A DNA stretch of 64,000 nucleotides from Luteococcus sp038433155 (GCF_038433155.1 NZ_JBCDMW010000010.1:1-64000); one strand, 5' to 3'; positions 17,241-26,261 are shown, counted from the first letter of the stretch. The notes: generated by a model from the sequence alone, not told the origin. Numbers and translations: made by a program.

Positions 17241-18065
17241 ATGTTGACCCGTCGTCGGGTGCTCGCCACCCTTGCCGTCCTTCCGTTGGCCGCCTGTGGA
17301 AAGGACGCCGGCACCCCCGCCTCCACCGCGCCGGACGCGTCCGGTGGAGCGTCCAGCAGCGGCGACGTCGTGGTCTACGCCCCCGGCGCCTTGGCTGCCC
17401 AGACCAAGAAGCTGGCCGAGGCCTTCGCCGCGGCCGGGCTGGGCAAGGCCACCTTCGAGGTGGGTCACACCCCGATCCAGCGGGAGCAGCTGGCCAAGGG
17501 CGCCACGCCCGACGTGTGGATCGCCGCCAACCCGGATGACATGAAGACCACGGCCCAGAAGGGCCTGGTGGCCAAGGACTCGGTCACGCAGTTGGGCCGC
17601 ACCAAGCTGGTGGTGGTGGTTGCCCCGGACAATCCCGGGAAGGTGGCTGCCGTCGAGGACCTGGCCAAGCCCGGCACCACGGTGCTGCTGGGCGCCGAGA
17701 CCCTGCCGATCTGGAAGGTGACCGCCAAGTCCTTCGCCAAGATCGAGGCCGGCCAGCCCGGATTCACCGCCAAGGTGATGGCCAATGTGGTCTCCCGGGA
17801 GATGGGGGTGCAGCCGATCGTCACCAAGGTGCAGCAGGGCGTCGCCGACGCCGGCGTGGTGTTCATCACCGACCTGCCGGCCGAGAAGAAGGGCTTGACC
17901 ACGGTGGACATCCCGGACCCGCTGAACGCGATGTTGCCGCTGTCCGCCGCCACGGTGACCGCCGGCAAGAATGCCGTCGGCGGCAAGGCCTTCCTGGACT
18001 TCCTGGCCTCCGGCGCGGGCAAGAAGGTGCTGGACGACGCGGGCTTCCTGCCGCCGGCTCCCTGA
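17241..18065 (+). CDS. modA: Molybdate-type ABC transporter substrate-binding lipoprotein
   Basis: A 274-residue lipoprotein. The signal has a twin-Arg-like start (MLTRRRVLATL), and the lipobox LAAC places the lipidated Cys at residue 19. A Ser/Thr/Ala linker precedes a ModA-type binding domain: VVVYAPGALAAQTKKLAEAF, then HTPIQREQLAKGATPDVWIAA, then GVADAGVVFITD. ModA proteins bind molybdate or tungstate; the exact ion cannot be decided. It is 55 bp from the permease gene. No ATPase gene follows. Confidence 0.85.
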   Translation: MLTRRRVLATLAVLPLAACGKDAGTPASTAPDASGGASSSGDVVVYAPGALAAQTKKLAEAFAAAGLGKATFEVGHTPIQREQLAKGATPDVWIAANPDDMKTTAQKGLVAKDSVTQLGRTKLVVVVAPDNPGKVAAVEDLAKPGTTVLLGAETLPIWKVTAKSFAKIEAGQPGFTAKVMANVVSREMGVQPIVTKVQQGVADAGVVFITDLPAEKKGLTTVDIPDPLNAMLPLSAATVTAGKNAVGGKAFLDFLASGAGKKVLDDAGFLPPAP

Positions 18066-18120
18066 CTCCACTCCGCCGCCTACCCCGTCCAACAGCCAGA
18101 CCCACTCCCGAGAGCACCCA

Positions 18121-18906
18121 GTGACCCGAGCCCGTGACCTGTGGCCCTTCGTCGGCCCGGCAGCGCTGCTGCTGGCGCTGTTGGCCGTCCCGGTGGCAGG
18201 CCTGGTCTGGGTGGCGCTGACCGGGGATCTGGCCAACCAGCTGGCCGATCCCGCGGTGCATGCCGCGGTCCGGCTCTCGCTGGCGACGACGGCGGCCAGC
18301 ATGCTGGCGGTGGTGCTCACCGGCACCCCGCTGGCCTACCTGCTGGCCCGACGGCCCTTCCCGGGGCGACGAGTGGTGGAACTGCTGGTGGACCTCCCGA
18401 TTGTGCTGCCTCCGATGGTGGCGGGCATCGCAATGCTGGAGGTCTTCGGCCGCAACGGATGGTTGGGCCGGCCACTGGCACTGCTGGGCATCACCCTGCC
18501 CTTCACCACCACCGCCGTGGTGCTCTCCCAGGTCTTCGTCGCCGGACCCTTCTTCGTGAGGGCAGCCCGGGTGGGCTTCGCCGAGGTCGAGCCGGAGGTG
18601 CGGGAGGCCGCCGGCGTCGACGGGGCCGGGGAGCTGCAGTTGTTCTGGCACATCATGGTTCCGGGAGCCCAGCGAGCCCTGCTCAGTGGGCTGGTGCTGG
18701 CCTGGGCCCGGGCGCTGGGCGAGTTCGGCGCGACGATCTTCTTCGCCGGCAACCGGGAGGAAGTGACCCAGACCATGCCGCTGGCCATCTTCATCGGTTT
18801 CGAGTCAAACCTGGCGCTGGCGGTGGGGCTGTCCTTCGTCCTGCTGCTGGCCAGCCTCGCGGTGCTGGCGGTACTGGCCTGGACCGGGGAACGGTTGGGG
18901 TCCTGA
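18121..18906 (+). CDS. modB: Molybdate-type ABC transporter permease
   Basis: A 261-residue inner-membrane permease with about six transmembrane helices. The EAA loop, EVREAAGVDGAGELQLFWHIMVPG, docks the ATPase. GTG start. Its 3' end lies 4 bp from the stop of the convergent MFS gene. The usual modC is absent, so the permease must use an ATPase encoded elsewhere. Confidence 0.87.
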   Translation: MTRARDLWPFVGPAALLLALLAVPVAGLVWVALTGDLANQLADPAVHAAVRLSLATTAASMLAVVLTGTPLAYLLARRPFPGRRVVELLVDLPIVLPPMVAGIAMLEVFGRNGWLGRPLALLGITLPFTTTAVVLSQVFVAGPFFVRAARVGFAEVEPEVREAAGVDGAGELQLFWHIMVPGAQRALLSGLVLAWARALGEFGATIFFAGNREEVTQTMPLAIFIGFESNLALAVGLSFVLLLASLAVLAVLAWTGERLGS

Positions 18907-18909
18907 GTC

Positions 18910-20148
18910 TCAGCTCTGGCTGGGAACCGGGTCCTCGGCGCTGCGCGCCGGGGCCGCCTGGGGTGCCGCGGCCGGCGTCACGAAGAAGGCCAGCACCAGC
19001 ATCACCCCCACCGCCAGCAGGGCGTGCAGCACGCCGGTGTGGTCGCCCAACCAGCCGAGCACCGGCGGGCCGCCCAGGAAGGCGGTGTAGCCGATGGTGG
19101 ACACCACGCTGATCCGGCGCGCGGCGTGCACGGGATCGTCCGCCGCGGCGGAGATTCCCACCGGAAAGCCCAGGGAGGCCCCGACGCCCCACAACATGGC
19201 GCCCAGGAAGGCCACCGTCGCGTCACCGAAGACCACCAGCGCACAGCCGGCCGCCGCCAGGGCCAGCATGGCGCGCAGCACCGGCACCCGGCCGTGGCGG
19301 TCCAGCAGCCCGGTGCCCAGCACCCGCCCCGCGGTCATGAAGGTGAGGAAGACGGCCAGGGCCAGCACCCCCGCCCAGTGCGGCAGGTGGTGCCCCTCGA
19401 CGAAGGCCACGGCCAGCCAGTCATTGGCGGTGCCCTCCGTGAAGGCCGCGGCCAGCACCACCACGCCCACCAGCAGGGTGCGGGGCTCGGTCCACGCGGA
19501 TCCCGGCGGGGCACCCGTCGTCGCTGCTGCCGCGTCGGGCTCTGGCTGGTACTGCGTGGGCAGGTAGTGGCGCACCTGCCAGACGCACACCCCGACGCAC
19601 ACCAGCATCGCCACCACCAGGTGCAGCCAGACCGGCACCCGGGCGGCGCTGAGCCCGGCCCCCAGCAGGGCCGCCAGCACGGTGCCCCCGCTGAAGGCGG
19701 CATGGAACCACGGCATGATGGCCCGGCCCAGGGCGCGTTCAACGGCGGTGCCCTCCAAGTTCATCGAGACATCCCACAGCCCCATGCCCAGCCCCACCAG
19801 GAAGAGCCCGGCCATCAGCACCTCCCGGGAGGCCAACAGGTCGATCCCCAGGGCGGCCAGGCCGATCCCGACGGCGGCGATGCCACACCCGGTCAGCACG
19901 GCCCGCCCGGCACCCAGCCGATGGGCAATCCGGCCGCTGAGCGGCAGCCCGATTAGGGAGCCAACCGAGACGGCCAGCAGCACCACACCCAACTGCCCCG
20001 CGCTAAGTTCCAAGGCCTGCTTGACCTCGGGGATCCGTGAGGCCCAGGAGGCGAACAGCATGCCATTCATCGCGAACACCAGCAGGGTGGCGGTGCGGGC
20101 TGCGGCCGCCGCCTCGGAGGGCGGAACTGACTGGTTGGTAGGGCTCAC
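18910..20148 (-). CDS. MFS transporter
   Basis: A 412-residue protein with twelve predicted helices. It begins ATLLVFAMNGMLFASWASRIPEVK, typical of the MFS branch related to fucose permease/YbjJ-like proteins. The loop 2-3 motif appears as PLSGRIAHRLGAGRAV. The substrate is unknown. The GTG at 20148 is preceded on the minus strand by TAGCCT (20155-20160) with 6 nt spacing, a leaderless-type start. It is convergent with modB and not part of that operon. Confidence 0.85.
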   Translation of the reverse strand: MSPTNQSVPPSEAAAAARTATLLVFAMNGMLFASWASRIPEVKQALELSAGQLGVVLLAVSVGSLIGLPLSGRIAHRLGAGRAVLTGCGIAAVGIGLAALGIDLLASREVLMAGLFLVGLGMGLWDVSMNLEGTAVERALGRAIMPWFHAAFSGGTVLAALLGAGLSAARVPVWLHLVVAMLVCVGVCVWQVRHYLPTQYQPEPDAAAATTGAPPGSAWTEPRTLLVGVVVLAAAFTEGTANDWLAVAFVEGHHLPHWAGVLALAVFLTFMTAGRVLGTGLLDRHGRVPVLRAMLALAAAGCALVVFGDATVAFLGAMLWGVGASLGFPVGISAAADDPVHAARRISVVSTIGYTAFLGGPPVLGWLGDHTGVLHALLAVGVMLVLAFFVTPAAAPQAAPARSAEDPVPSQS

Positions 20149-20317
20149 CAGCCAAGGCTATCCGACCGCCGGCGCGGGGTTCTGGCTGCCAGCCCGGGCC
20201 TGGTGACAGCCGTCACCGGCCGAGACATGGAACTCGGCGCCGTAGAGCCATGGAATGCTGTCGGTCCGCCCACGGTACGTCGGGCGGAGTTGATCGGCGG
20301 TTGCCTAGACTCGGCCC

Positions 20318-20626
20318 ATGCCTTCCTACCGTGCCCAGTTCGAGATCCTTGGTCTGCGCCCCGGCAACCCACCCGAGGCGGTGCTGGACGGGGCCGTCGC
20401 GGCGGTACAGGAAAACTTCCACGTCGATGACCGGCAGGTGGACGTGGTGGCCGGAACCGCCCGGATCACGGTGCGGTTCACGGTTCCCGATTCCTCGGAT
20501 GACGAGGAGGTGCAGCTGGCGCTGATGGCCACCGAGGCGGCCCGGGAGGCGGTCGACCAGGTGGCCCGGATCGGGAGGCACTGGGTGCTGCGCCGGGCGG
20601 GCGGCCGCTGGCTGCCGGTGGAGTGA
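20318..20626 (+). CDS. Hypothetical 102-residue protein
   Basis: A small soluble protein, MPSYRAQFEILGLRPG..., with a mixed alpha/beta pattern and an acidic stretch (PDSSDDEEVQL). No known family was recognised. Coding support comes from good high-GC codon bias and an ATG 6 nt after TAGACT (20306-20311), with TTGATC 14 nt before that box as a possible -35. No partner gene suggests a role. Confidence 0.65.
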   Translation: MPSYRAQFEILGLRPGNPPEAVLDGAVAAVQENFHVDDRQVDVVAGTARITVRFTVPDSSDDEEVQLALMATEAAREAVDQVARIGRHWVLRRAGGRWLPVE

Positions 20627-20692
20627 TCCTGCCGGTGGGGTGACGTGGGTGGCCGGGTCACCGCCGCCGGGATGGATGATCCCCGGCCGGCG

Positions 20693-21280
20693 TCAGTCGC
20701 AGTTGTCGCAGACGCCGGTCAGGGACATCTGCATGAAGCAGCGCGGGCAGCTGTTGCCCTGCAGCGGCTCCTTCTTGGCGGCGCGTCCCACCGTCGTCTT
20801 CTTGGCGGCCGGCGCCGTGCCCACCACGACGGGCTTGCGCGCCGGGGCGGGGGACGACGAGGCGCCCGGAGCAGCCGACGGGGACGCCACCGCCCCTCGC
20901 CAGCGGCGGTAGCAGGCCTCGCGCTGGTCGGCGGCGTGCTCCTCGCGATCCTCGAAGTCCACCGGGATCCGGGCGAGCCGGAGGATCTCGTCATAGGCCT
21001 GGCCCACACTGCCGTCGCGACGGGTGGCCAGCGCGGTCAGCAAGGGCAGGTTCTCCGCATCGCACTTGCGGGCGATCATCCCCAGCAGCGGTGCGATCCA
21101 CTTGGCCGTGGGCTGCTTGGTGTTGATCCCCGAGCGCTGCTGCACCAGGCGCGCGAGCTTGGTGTACTCGATGCTCTGCTGGGCCGCGGCGGTCTCCACC
21201 AGCAGCTCATGGGCCGCCTGTGCCCAGGCCTTGACCGCACTCACTTGATCGACGAAATCCCCGCTGTCCCTGACCGGCAT
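20693..21280 (-). CDS. Hypothetical protein with C-terminal zinc ribbon
   Basis: A 195-residue protein. The N-terminal ~120 residues are helical and include IPVDFEDREEHAADQREACYRRW, suggesting a structured domain. A low-complexity Ala/Pro/Ser/Lys linker follows. The C-terminus is a zinc ribbon with two knuckles, CPRC and CDNC, the last four residues being DNCD. The ATG at 21280 has GGGGAG 4 nt upstream. The function is not recognised; the two-part layout is shared by uncharacterised actinobacterial proteins. Confidence 0.75.
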   Translation of the reverse strand: MPVRDSGDFVDQVSAVKAWAQAAHELLVETAAAQQSIEYTKLARLVQQRSGINTKQPTAKWIAPLLGMIARKCDAENLPLLTALATRRDGSVGQAYDEILRLARIPVDFEDREEHAADQREACYRRWRGAVASPSAAPGASSSPAPARKPVVVGTAPAAKKTTVGRAAKKEPLQGNSCPRCFMQMSLTGVCDNCD

Positions 21281-21491
21281 CTACTCCCCTTGATTGCTCT
21301 TCGGCTCCAGTCTTTCGCACGGAGCCCGGACGAGCATACTCGCGCCGCACCCATGCCGTGACCCGGCGGTGTGCCGGCGGCCAGCTGACGCACAGGCCGC
21401 GCCACGCGAAGGCACAGATCGGTGAATTGTGGGTCGCTTTGCCACCTATTTTCGCTGACAGCCAAGGCTTTCCGCCTCTGAGCGAAATCGC

Positions 21492-21521
21492 TTGTCAGTG
21501 GCCCGATTCTGGCCCTAGCGT
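21492..21521 (+). promoter_or_regulatory. Promoter of the PRC-barrel/DUF2382 gene
   Basis: TTGTCA (21492-21497), 18 nt, TAGCGT (21516-21521). Just upstream are inverted elements TTTCGCT (near 21452) and AGCGAAA (21481-21487), and CTGACA/TGTCAG, which could form an operator. The leader to the ATG is ~50 nt and carries AAGGAGA. Confidence 0.5.
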
Positions 21522-21577
21522 GAATGGTGTCCGGTAAGCGAATCCTCAATGGCTGCAAGCCAGAAGGAGAAATACCC

Positions 21578-22483
21578 ATGACTGAGAACAACCAGTTCGA
21601 CCGCACCAACGACGTGAACGACTTCGACCGGTACTACGGCACCGTGATCGATTCCGAGGGCCAGAAGGTCGGCGACGTCGGCCAGGTCTACCTCGACGAC
21701 GCCACCGGCCGCCCCGAGTGGGTCACCGTCAAGACCGGTCTGTTCGGCATGAAGGAGACCTTCGTCCCGCTGCGCGGCGAGCAGATCGCCAACGGTGAGA
21801 TCCGTGTCCCCTACACCAAGGACCAGATCAAGGGTGCCCCCAGCATCGATCCCGAGGGCCACATCACCGAGGCCGAGGAGCAGGAGCTGTACCGCTACTA
21901 CTCCATCGAGCAGGAGGCCGTCGCCGGTTACGACGCCGACCGTCGCACCGAGCAGGTCGTTGACCGTGACGTCACCGCCGGTGGCGTGGCCAATCTGGAC
22001 GCCGCTCGCGCCGACCGCGTCGGCCGTGAGGACAACCTGGCCGATGGCGATGTGGTCCGTCACGAGGAGCGCCTGAATGTTGGCAAGGAGCAGGTGGAGT
22101 CCGGCCGCGTCCGGATCCGCAAGCACGTCGTCAACGAGCAGCAGAGCGTGCAGGTGCCGGTGAGCCACGAGGAGCTGCGCGTCGAGCGCACCCCCATCAA
22201 GGACGGCGACGTCGTCTCCGATGGCCAGCTGGCCGAGGGCGAGACCGAGGTCGTGCTGCACGAGGAGCGCCCCGTCGTCTCCAAGGAGACCGTGGGCGTG
22301 GAAAAGGTCAGCGTCGGCACCGAGAAGGTCACCGAGAACCGCACCGTGACCGAGAACGTGGCCAAGGAGCAGATCCAGGTTGAGGGCGACGGCGTGCGCA
22401 CCGACCGCGACGAGCAGTTCCGCGACCCGTCGCTGAAGGACAAGATCGAGAACAAGGTGGATGACCTGCGCGACAAGCACTGA
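21578..22483 (+). CDS. PRC-barrel and DUF2382 (YsnF/AvaK) domain protein
   Basis: A 301-residue soluble, very acidic protein. The PRC barrel (about residues 12-85) contains YGTVIDSEGQKVGDVGQVYLD. A DUF2382 region (about residues 160-280) is made of repeated HEERL/KEQVESGRVRIRKHV-type units. Proteins with this layout are stress-associated in actinobacteria and Deinococcus; the mechanism is unknown. AAGGAGA lies 7 nt before the ATG. A 16-bp perfect hairpin 40 bp after the stop ends the unit. Confidence 0.9.
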   Translation: MTENNQFDRTNDVNDFDRYYGTVIDSEGQKVGDVGQVYLDDATGRPEWVTVKTGLFGMKETFVPLRGEQIANGEIRVPYTKDQIKGAPSIDPEGHITEAEEQELYRYYSIEQEAVAGYDADRRTEQVVDRDVTAGGVANLDAARADRVGREDNLADGDVVRHEERLNVGKEQVESGRVRIRKHVVNEQQSVQVPVSHEELRVERTPIKDGDVVSDGQLAEGETEVVLHEERPVVSKETVGVEKVSVGTEKVTENRTVTENVAKEQIQVEGDGVRTDRDEQFRDPSLKDKIENKVDDLRDKH

Positions 22484-22522
22484 GTCCTTCTGCCGGCGGC
22501 TCAGCCGCCCGGATGATCTGGA

Positions 22523-22558
22523 GCCGAGGCCCCGAACCACATGGTTCGGGGCCTCGGC
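22523..22558 (+). terminator. Terminator after the DUF2382 gene
   Basis: Perfect 16-bp stem GCCGAGGCCCCGAACC / GGTTCGGGGCCTCGGC with a 4-nt loop ACAT. There is no T tract after it. Confidence 0.7.
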
Positions 22559-22684
22559 CCATGTGGTGCCTGAGGCACTCCGCGCGACGAATTGCTCCCC
22601 CGCCCCGGTGGCTGTCGGTGCCGGCGGCTAGCGTGGACGTCGTGCAAACACCGCCAGCGTCGGCGGACGTGAAGGGAGACCAGC

Positions 22685-22933
22685 ATGAGCGAACACCCGC
22701 AGGACCACACCCAGGCCAATCAGGACACCTGGAATGACACCAACCGGCAGGACGTGGAGCTGGACCAGGAGGACTACCGGGGCACCGCCCGTGACGAGGT
22801 CGCCATGGACCAGCACGGTTATCGCGGAACCACCCGCGGCGTGGTCCACGAGGACCGGCCCTGGCTGAAGCAGGACGGGGAGGCGCCGGAGGAGGGCGAG
22901 GCACGCGAGGCGGCCGCCGACGGCGAGCACTGA
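22685..22933 (+). CDS. Small acidic protein with internal repeat
   Basis: An 82-residue hydrophilic protein rich in Asp, Glu, Gln and His. Two related units, QEDYRGTARDEVAMD and QHGYRGTTRGVVHED, suggest an internal duplication. It has no membrane or enzyme motif and is probably disordered. GAAGGGAG precedes the ATG by 6 nt, which supports translation. It lies next to the stress-type DUF2382 gene, so a hydration or stress role is possible but is inference. Confidence 0.7.
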   Translation: MSEHPQDHTQANQDTWNDTNRQDVELDQEDYRGTARDEVAMDQHGYRGTTRGVVHEDRPWLKQDGEAPEEGEAREAAADGEH

Positions 22934-22999
22934 GAGCCCCTCGCCGCCCCAGACGTCACCCCGGCGGGTCCATCCCCCCGTCCGGGTAGACTCGGCGAC

Positions 23000-23524
23000 G
23001 TGATCACACCGGTGCCATCGACGCCAGCCGTCGGCCCGTGGCGCCGGCGTTTTGACCGGCTTCGCGACGGGATCTGGGGCATCCTGCCCGCCCCGCTGCA
23101 GCGGGTGATACCCGCCACCCTGGTGGGCTATGTGTTGATCAACGCCTTCACCTTCTCCACCGACATGGCGCTGCTCACCCTCTGCTACCGGGTGCTGCAC
23201 ATCCCCTACGGCTTCTCGGTGAGCACGGGCTACATCATCGCGCTCGGCCTGGCCTATCTGTTGAACCGTGCCTTCAACTTCGAGTCCCACTCCAAGGTGG
23301 GTGGGGAGCTGGTCCGCTACGTCGTGGTGGTGGTGATCAACTACACCTGTCTGGTGCTGGGGCTGTCCAAGCTGCTGCACGGGCTCGGGGTGCAGTTCCA
23401 GCTGGCCCGGCTGGTGGCCGCCACCGCAGAGGCGGCCTTCATGTACACCATGATGCGGTTCGTCGTCTTCCGCGGCTCGCGCACCACGTCGGAACGCAAG
23501 CCCGGCCCGGACACGGCACACTGA
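23000..23524 (+). CDS. GtrA family membrane protein
   Basis: A 174-residue protein with four transmembrane helices in the GtrA pattern: RYxLVGxxN-type start seen as RVIPATLVGYVLINAF, and LAYLLNRAFNFESH near the middle. GtrA proteins help move lipid-linked sugars across the membrane for wall or surface glycans. The GTG at 23000 follows TAGACT (22987-22992) by 7 nt, a leaderless-type start. It stands alone and converges with the dehydrogenase gene. Confidence 0.85.
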   Translation: MITPVPSTPAVGPWRRRFDRLRDGIWGILPAPLQRVIPATLVGYVLINAFTFSTDMALLTLCYRVLHIPYGFSVSTGYIIALGLAYLLNRAFNFESHSKVGGELVRYVVVVVINYTCLVLGLSKLLHGLGVQFQLARLVAATAEAAFMYTMMRFVVFRGSRTTSERKPGPDTAH

Positions 23525-23572
23525 TCCGACGGGCCAACGAGCTCGGTCGGAGCGGCGTCAATCAGCGCATCG

Positions 23573-24493
23573 TCACAGGACGCGGTGGGCCAACGGCTCA
23601 CCAGCCCGCAGGCGGTTCACCTGACCCACCAGCAGGTCAACCACCCGGTCTTCCATGCTGGTGGACCGGCCCCCGACGTGCGGGGTGATCAGCACCCCGG
23701 GGGTACGCCACAGCGGGTGGTCACTGGGCAGCGGCTCGGGATCCACCACGTCCAGGGCCACCCGGATCCGGCCGGTCTGGGCGGCTGCGGTCATGGCGTC
23801 GGTGTCCACCAGCGGACCACGCCCGATGTTGACCAGCAGGGCCCCCTGCTTCATCTGGCCGATCAGTTGCTCGTCGAACATCCCGCGGGTCTGCTCCGTC
23901 AGCGGGGCCCCCAGGATCACGATGTCGGCCTCCGAGACCAGCCGGGGCAGGTCCTCGGGGCCATGCACCTCGCCCATGTCGTCGGTGCGGGCCCGGGACG
24001 CGGAGCGGACGACGGTGCACTCGAAGGGCTCCAGCCGCTTGACGATGGCGGTGCCCACTCCCCCGACCCCGACCACCAGGACCGTCAGCCCCAGCAGACC
24101 GGGCGCGAAGCGTTGATTCCACTGCCCCGACGGCTGGTCCGCCAGGTGGATGTGCAGGTCCCGCTGCGCCGCCAACACCAGGGCCAGGGTGAGTTCGGCC
24201 GTCGCCCCCTCGTGCACACCGACGGCATTGCTGTAGCTGACACCCTCGGGCAGGTGGCGGTTCACATTGTCGAAGCCGAGCGACTGGGCCTGCACCGCCG
24301 CCACGTCCTCCCCCTGCAGGACGTCCAGCACCGTGGCCGGGGACATGTACGGCTGCACGGCCAGATCAATGTGTCCCAGCCCCGACGGGCCGTCCATCGG
24401 CCACACGTGCAACTCGGCTTCGGTTCCCAGCAAGGGTTCCAGACGCTCAAGCAGTTCGGGGGTGGGCAGGGTCACGACGGGCTTGTTGGACAT
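23573..24493 (-). CDS. D-isomer-specific 2-hydroxyacid dehydrogenase family protein
   Basis: A 306-residue NAD(P)-dependent oxidoreductase. The Rossmann motif is VLVVGVGGVGTAIVKRL; the catalytic pieces are NIGRGPLVDTDAM (Arg), ALDVVDPEPLPSDHPLW (Glu) and ITPHVGG (His). The substrate is unknown. The ATG at 24493 has TAGTCT on the minus strand (24500-24505) 6 nt upstream, a leaderless-type start. Confidence 0.9.
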   Translation of the reverse strand: MSNKPVVTLPTPELLERLEPLLGTEAELHVWPMDGPSGLGHIDLAVQPYMSPATVLDVLQGEDVAAVQAQSLGFDNVNRHLPEGVSYSNAVGVHEGATAELTLALVLAAQRDLHIHLADQPSGQWNQRFAPGLLGLTVLVVGVGGVGTAIVKRLEPFECTVVRSASRARTDDMGEVHGPEDLPRLVSEADIVILGAPLTEQTRGMFDEQLIGQMKQGALLVNIGRGPLVDTDAMTAAAQTGRIRVALDVVDPEPLPSDHPLWRTPGVLITPHVGGRSTSMEDRVVDLLVGQVNRLRAGEPLAHRVL

Positions 24494-24534
24494 GCCGCCA
24501 GACTAGCTCGGGCGCCGTGGTCGAGTCCTGTTCG

Positions 24535-24878
24535 GTGAGGCACGTCGTCGGTCCGGAGCCTCGCAGCGCGGTTCCGCGAGGAGACGCGAGCGAGCGAGCG
24601 TCGACGAGACGCAGCGCAAGAGGCTACCGGCCCGACGACGAGCCGACCCGTACAACTGCACCCAGGGCCTCGACAAGCTCGGCCGCCGTGATTGGTCCCT
24701 GCCACATGCTTGGGACCGTGGTGAGGTTCGTCGTCGGGTCCGGGAGCCTCGCAGCGCGGTTCCGCGAGGAGACGCGAGCGAGCGAGCGTCGACGAGACGC
24801 AGCGCAAGAGGCTACCGGTCCGACGACGAGCTGACCCGTACAACTACACCGAGGGCCTCGACAAGCTCGGCCGCCGTG
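24535..24878. repeat. Two-copy ~156-bp direct repeat ending in the dispersed repeat
   Basis: Unit 1 (24535-24690) and unit 2 (24721-24878) are about 95% identical and separated by 30 bp. Each holds GCGCGGTTCCGCG, a GAGCGAGCGAGCGTCGACG core and AGCCTC...GAGGCT flanks that can fold. Each ends in the CTCGACAAGCTCGGCCGCC motif. The repeat fills the ~400 bp between the dehydrogenase promoter and the 3' end of clpX; no gene is present. Confidence 0.8.
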
Positions 24879-24901
24879 GGTGGGACCCTGTTGCCGGCAG
24901 A

Positions 24902-26176
24902 TCAGGCGCTGAGGCGGTTCTTGTTCCGGGCCACCAGAGTGGGCGGGGCCTCACCGCGGACGCAGGCCCCGGTCACCACCACCTGGCTGATCGCCTCCTG
25001 GCTGGGCACCTCGAACATCACGTCCAGCAGGGTCTCCTCCAGGATGGCCCGCAGACCACGGGCACCGGTGCCACGCTCCAGCGCCTTGTTCGCCACTGCC
25101 TCCACGGCGTCGTCGGTGAACTCCAGCTGCACCCCGTCCAGCTCGAACATCTTGCGGTACTGCTTGACCAGGGCGTTGCGGGGCTCTGTGAGGATCCGGG
25201 TCAGTGCCTGCTTGTCCAGCGGGCTGACGCTGGCCACCATTGGCAGGCGGCCGATGAACTCCGGGATCAGGCCGAACTTGTGCAGGTCCTCGGGCGAGAC
25301 CTGGCTGAACGGATCGGCGATCTCCTCGCGCGCGGCAGGGCTGGTGTTGAAGCCCAGCGGGCGCTTGCCGATCCGGTCATTGATGATGTCGTCCAGCCCG
25401 GCAAAAGCGCCACCGACGATGAACAGCACATTGGTGGTGTCGATCTGGATGAACTCCTGGTGCGGGTGCTTGCGGCCACCCTGTGGCGGCACCGACGCCA
25501 CCGTGCCCTCCAGGATCTTCAGCAGCGCCTGCTGGACGCCCTCACCGGAGACGTCGCGGGTGATCGACGGGTTCTCGCTCTTGCGGGCCACCTTGTCGAT
25601 CTCGTCGATGTAGATGATGCCGGTCTCGGCCTTCTTCACGTCGAAGTCGGCGGCCTGGATCAGCTTGAGCAGGATGTTCTCCACGTCCTCGCCCACATAA
25701 CCGGCCTCGGTCAGGGCGGTGGCGTCGGCCATCGCGAAGGGCACGTTGAGCATCTTGGCCAGGGTCTGGGCCAGGTAGGTCTTGCCGCAGCCCGTCGGGC
25801 CGATCATCAGGATGTTGGACTTGCCCAGCTCCACCCCGTCATCGTCGGCAGAACGACGGGTGGGGGCGATCCCGGCCGCGGCCTGAACCCGCTTGTAGTG
25901 GTTGTAGACGGCCACGGCCAAGGTCTTCTTGGCATCGTCCTGGCCGATCACATAGGAGTTCAGGAAGTCCCGGATCTCCGTCGGCTTGGGGAGGTCGTCC
26001 AGCAGGCCGACGTCGCTGCCCTGGCTGAACTCCTCCTCGATGATCTCATTGCACAGATCGATGCACTCGTCACAGATGTACACGCCAGAGCCGGCGATCA
26101 GCTTCTTGACCTGCTTCTGGCTCTTGCCACAGAAGGAGCAGGTGAACAGGTCACCCGATTCCCCGATGCGTGCCAT
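24902..26176 (-). CDS. clpX: ATP-dependent Clp protease ATP-binding subunit
   Basis: A 424-residue AAA+ unfoldase. The N-terminal zinc-binding domain is CSFCGKSQKQV...CDECIDLC. Walker A is GPTGCGKT, Walker B is IIYIDEID, and the GYVGEDVE pore region and sensor-2 RGLRAILE segment are present. It recognises substrates and feeds them to ClpP1P2. The ATG at 26176 has AAAGGA 8 nt upstream. A strong hairpin separates it from clpP2, so it probably has its own promoter. Confidence 0.97.
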   Translation of the reverse strand: MARIGESGDLFTCSFCGKSQKQVKKLIAGSGVYICDECIDLCNEIIEEEFSQGSDVGLLDDLPKPTEIRDFLNSYVIGQDDAKKTLAVAVYNHYKRVQAAAGIAPTRRSADDDGVELGKSNILMIGPTGCGKTYLAQTLAKMLNVPFAMADATALTEAGYVGEDVENILLKLIQAADFDVKKAETGIIYIDEIDKVARKSENPSITRDVSGEGVQQALLKILEGTVASVPPQGGRKHPHQEFIQIDTTNVLFIVGGAFAGLDDIINDRIGKRPLGFNTSPAAREEIADPFSQVSPEDLHKFGLIPEFIGRLPMVASVSPLDKQALTRILTEPRNALVKQYRKMFELDGVQLEFTDDAVEAVANKALERGTGARGLRAILEETLLDVMFEVPSQEAISQVVVTGACVRGEAPPTLVARNKNRLSA

Positions 26177-26214
26177 GCGACTTTCCTTTCAACTCTTGAC
26201 CAACCCTAACCGGG

Positions 26215-26254
26215 CCGGGTTCCACCCCGCGTGAGGTCGCGGGGTGGAACCCGG
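26215..26254 (-). terminator. Hairpin between clpP2 and clpX
   Basis: Perfect 17-bp stem CCGGGTTCCACCCCGCG / CGCGGGGTGGAACCCGG around a 6-nt loop, 8 bp after the clpP2 stop. It probably terminates or attenuates clpP1P2 transcription before clpX. Confidence 0.75.
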
Positions 26255-26261
26255 GGTGTCG

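Noticed and set aside
24535..24878. CRISPR array
   Set aside because: Only two long units separated by 30 bp, with internal palindromes and no spacer series; no cas gene is in the window.
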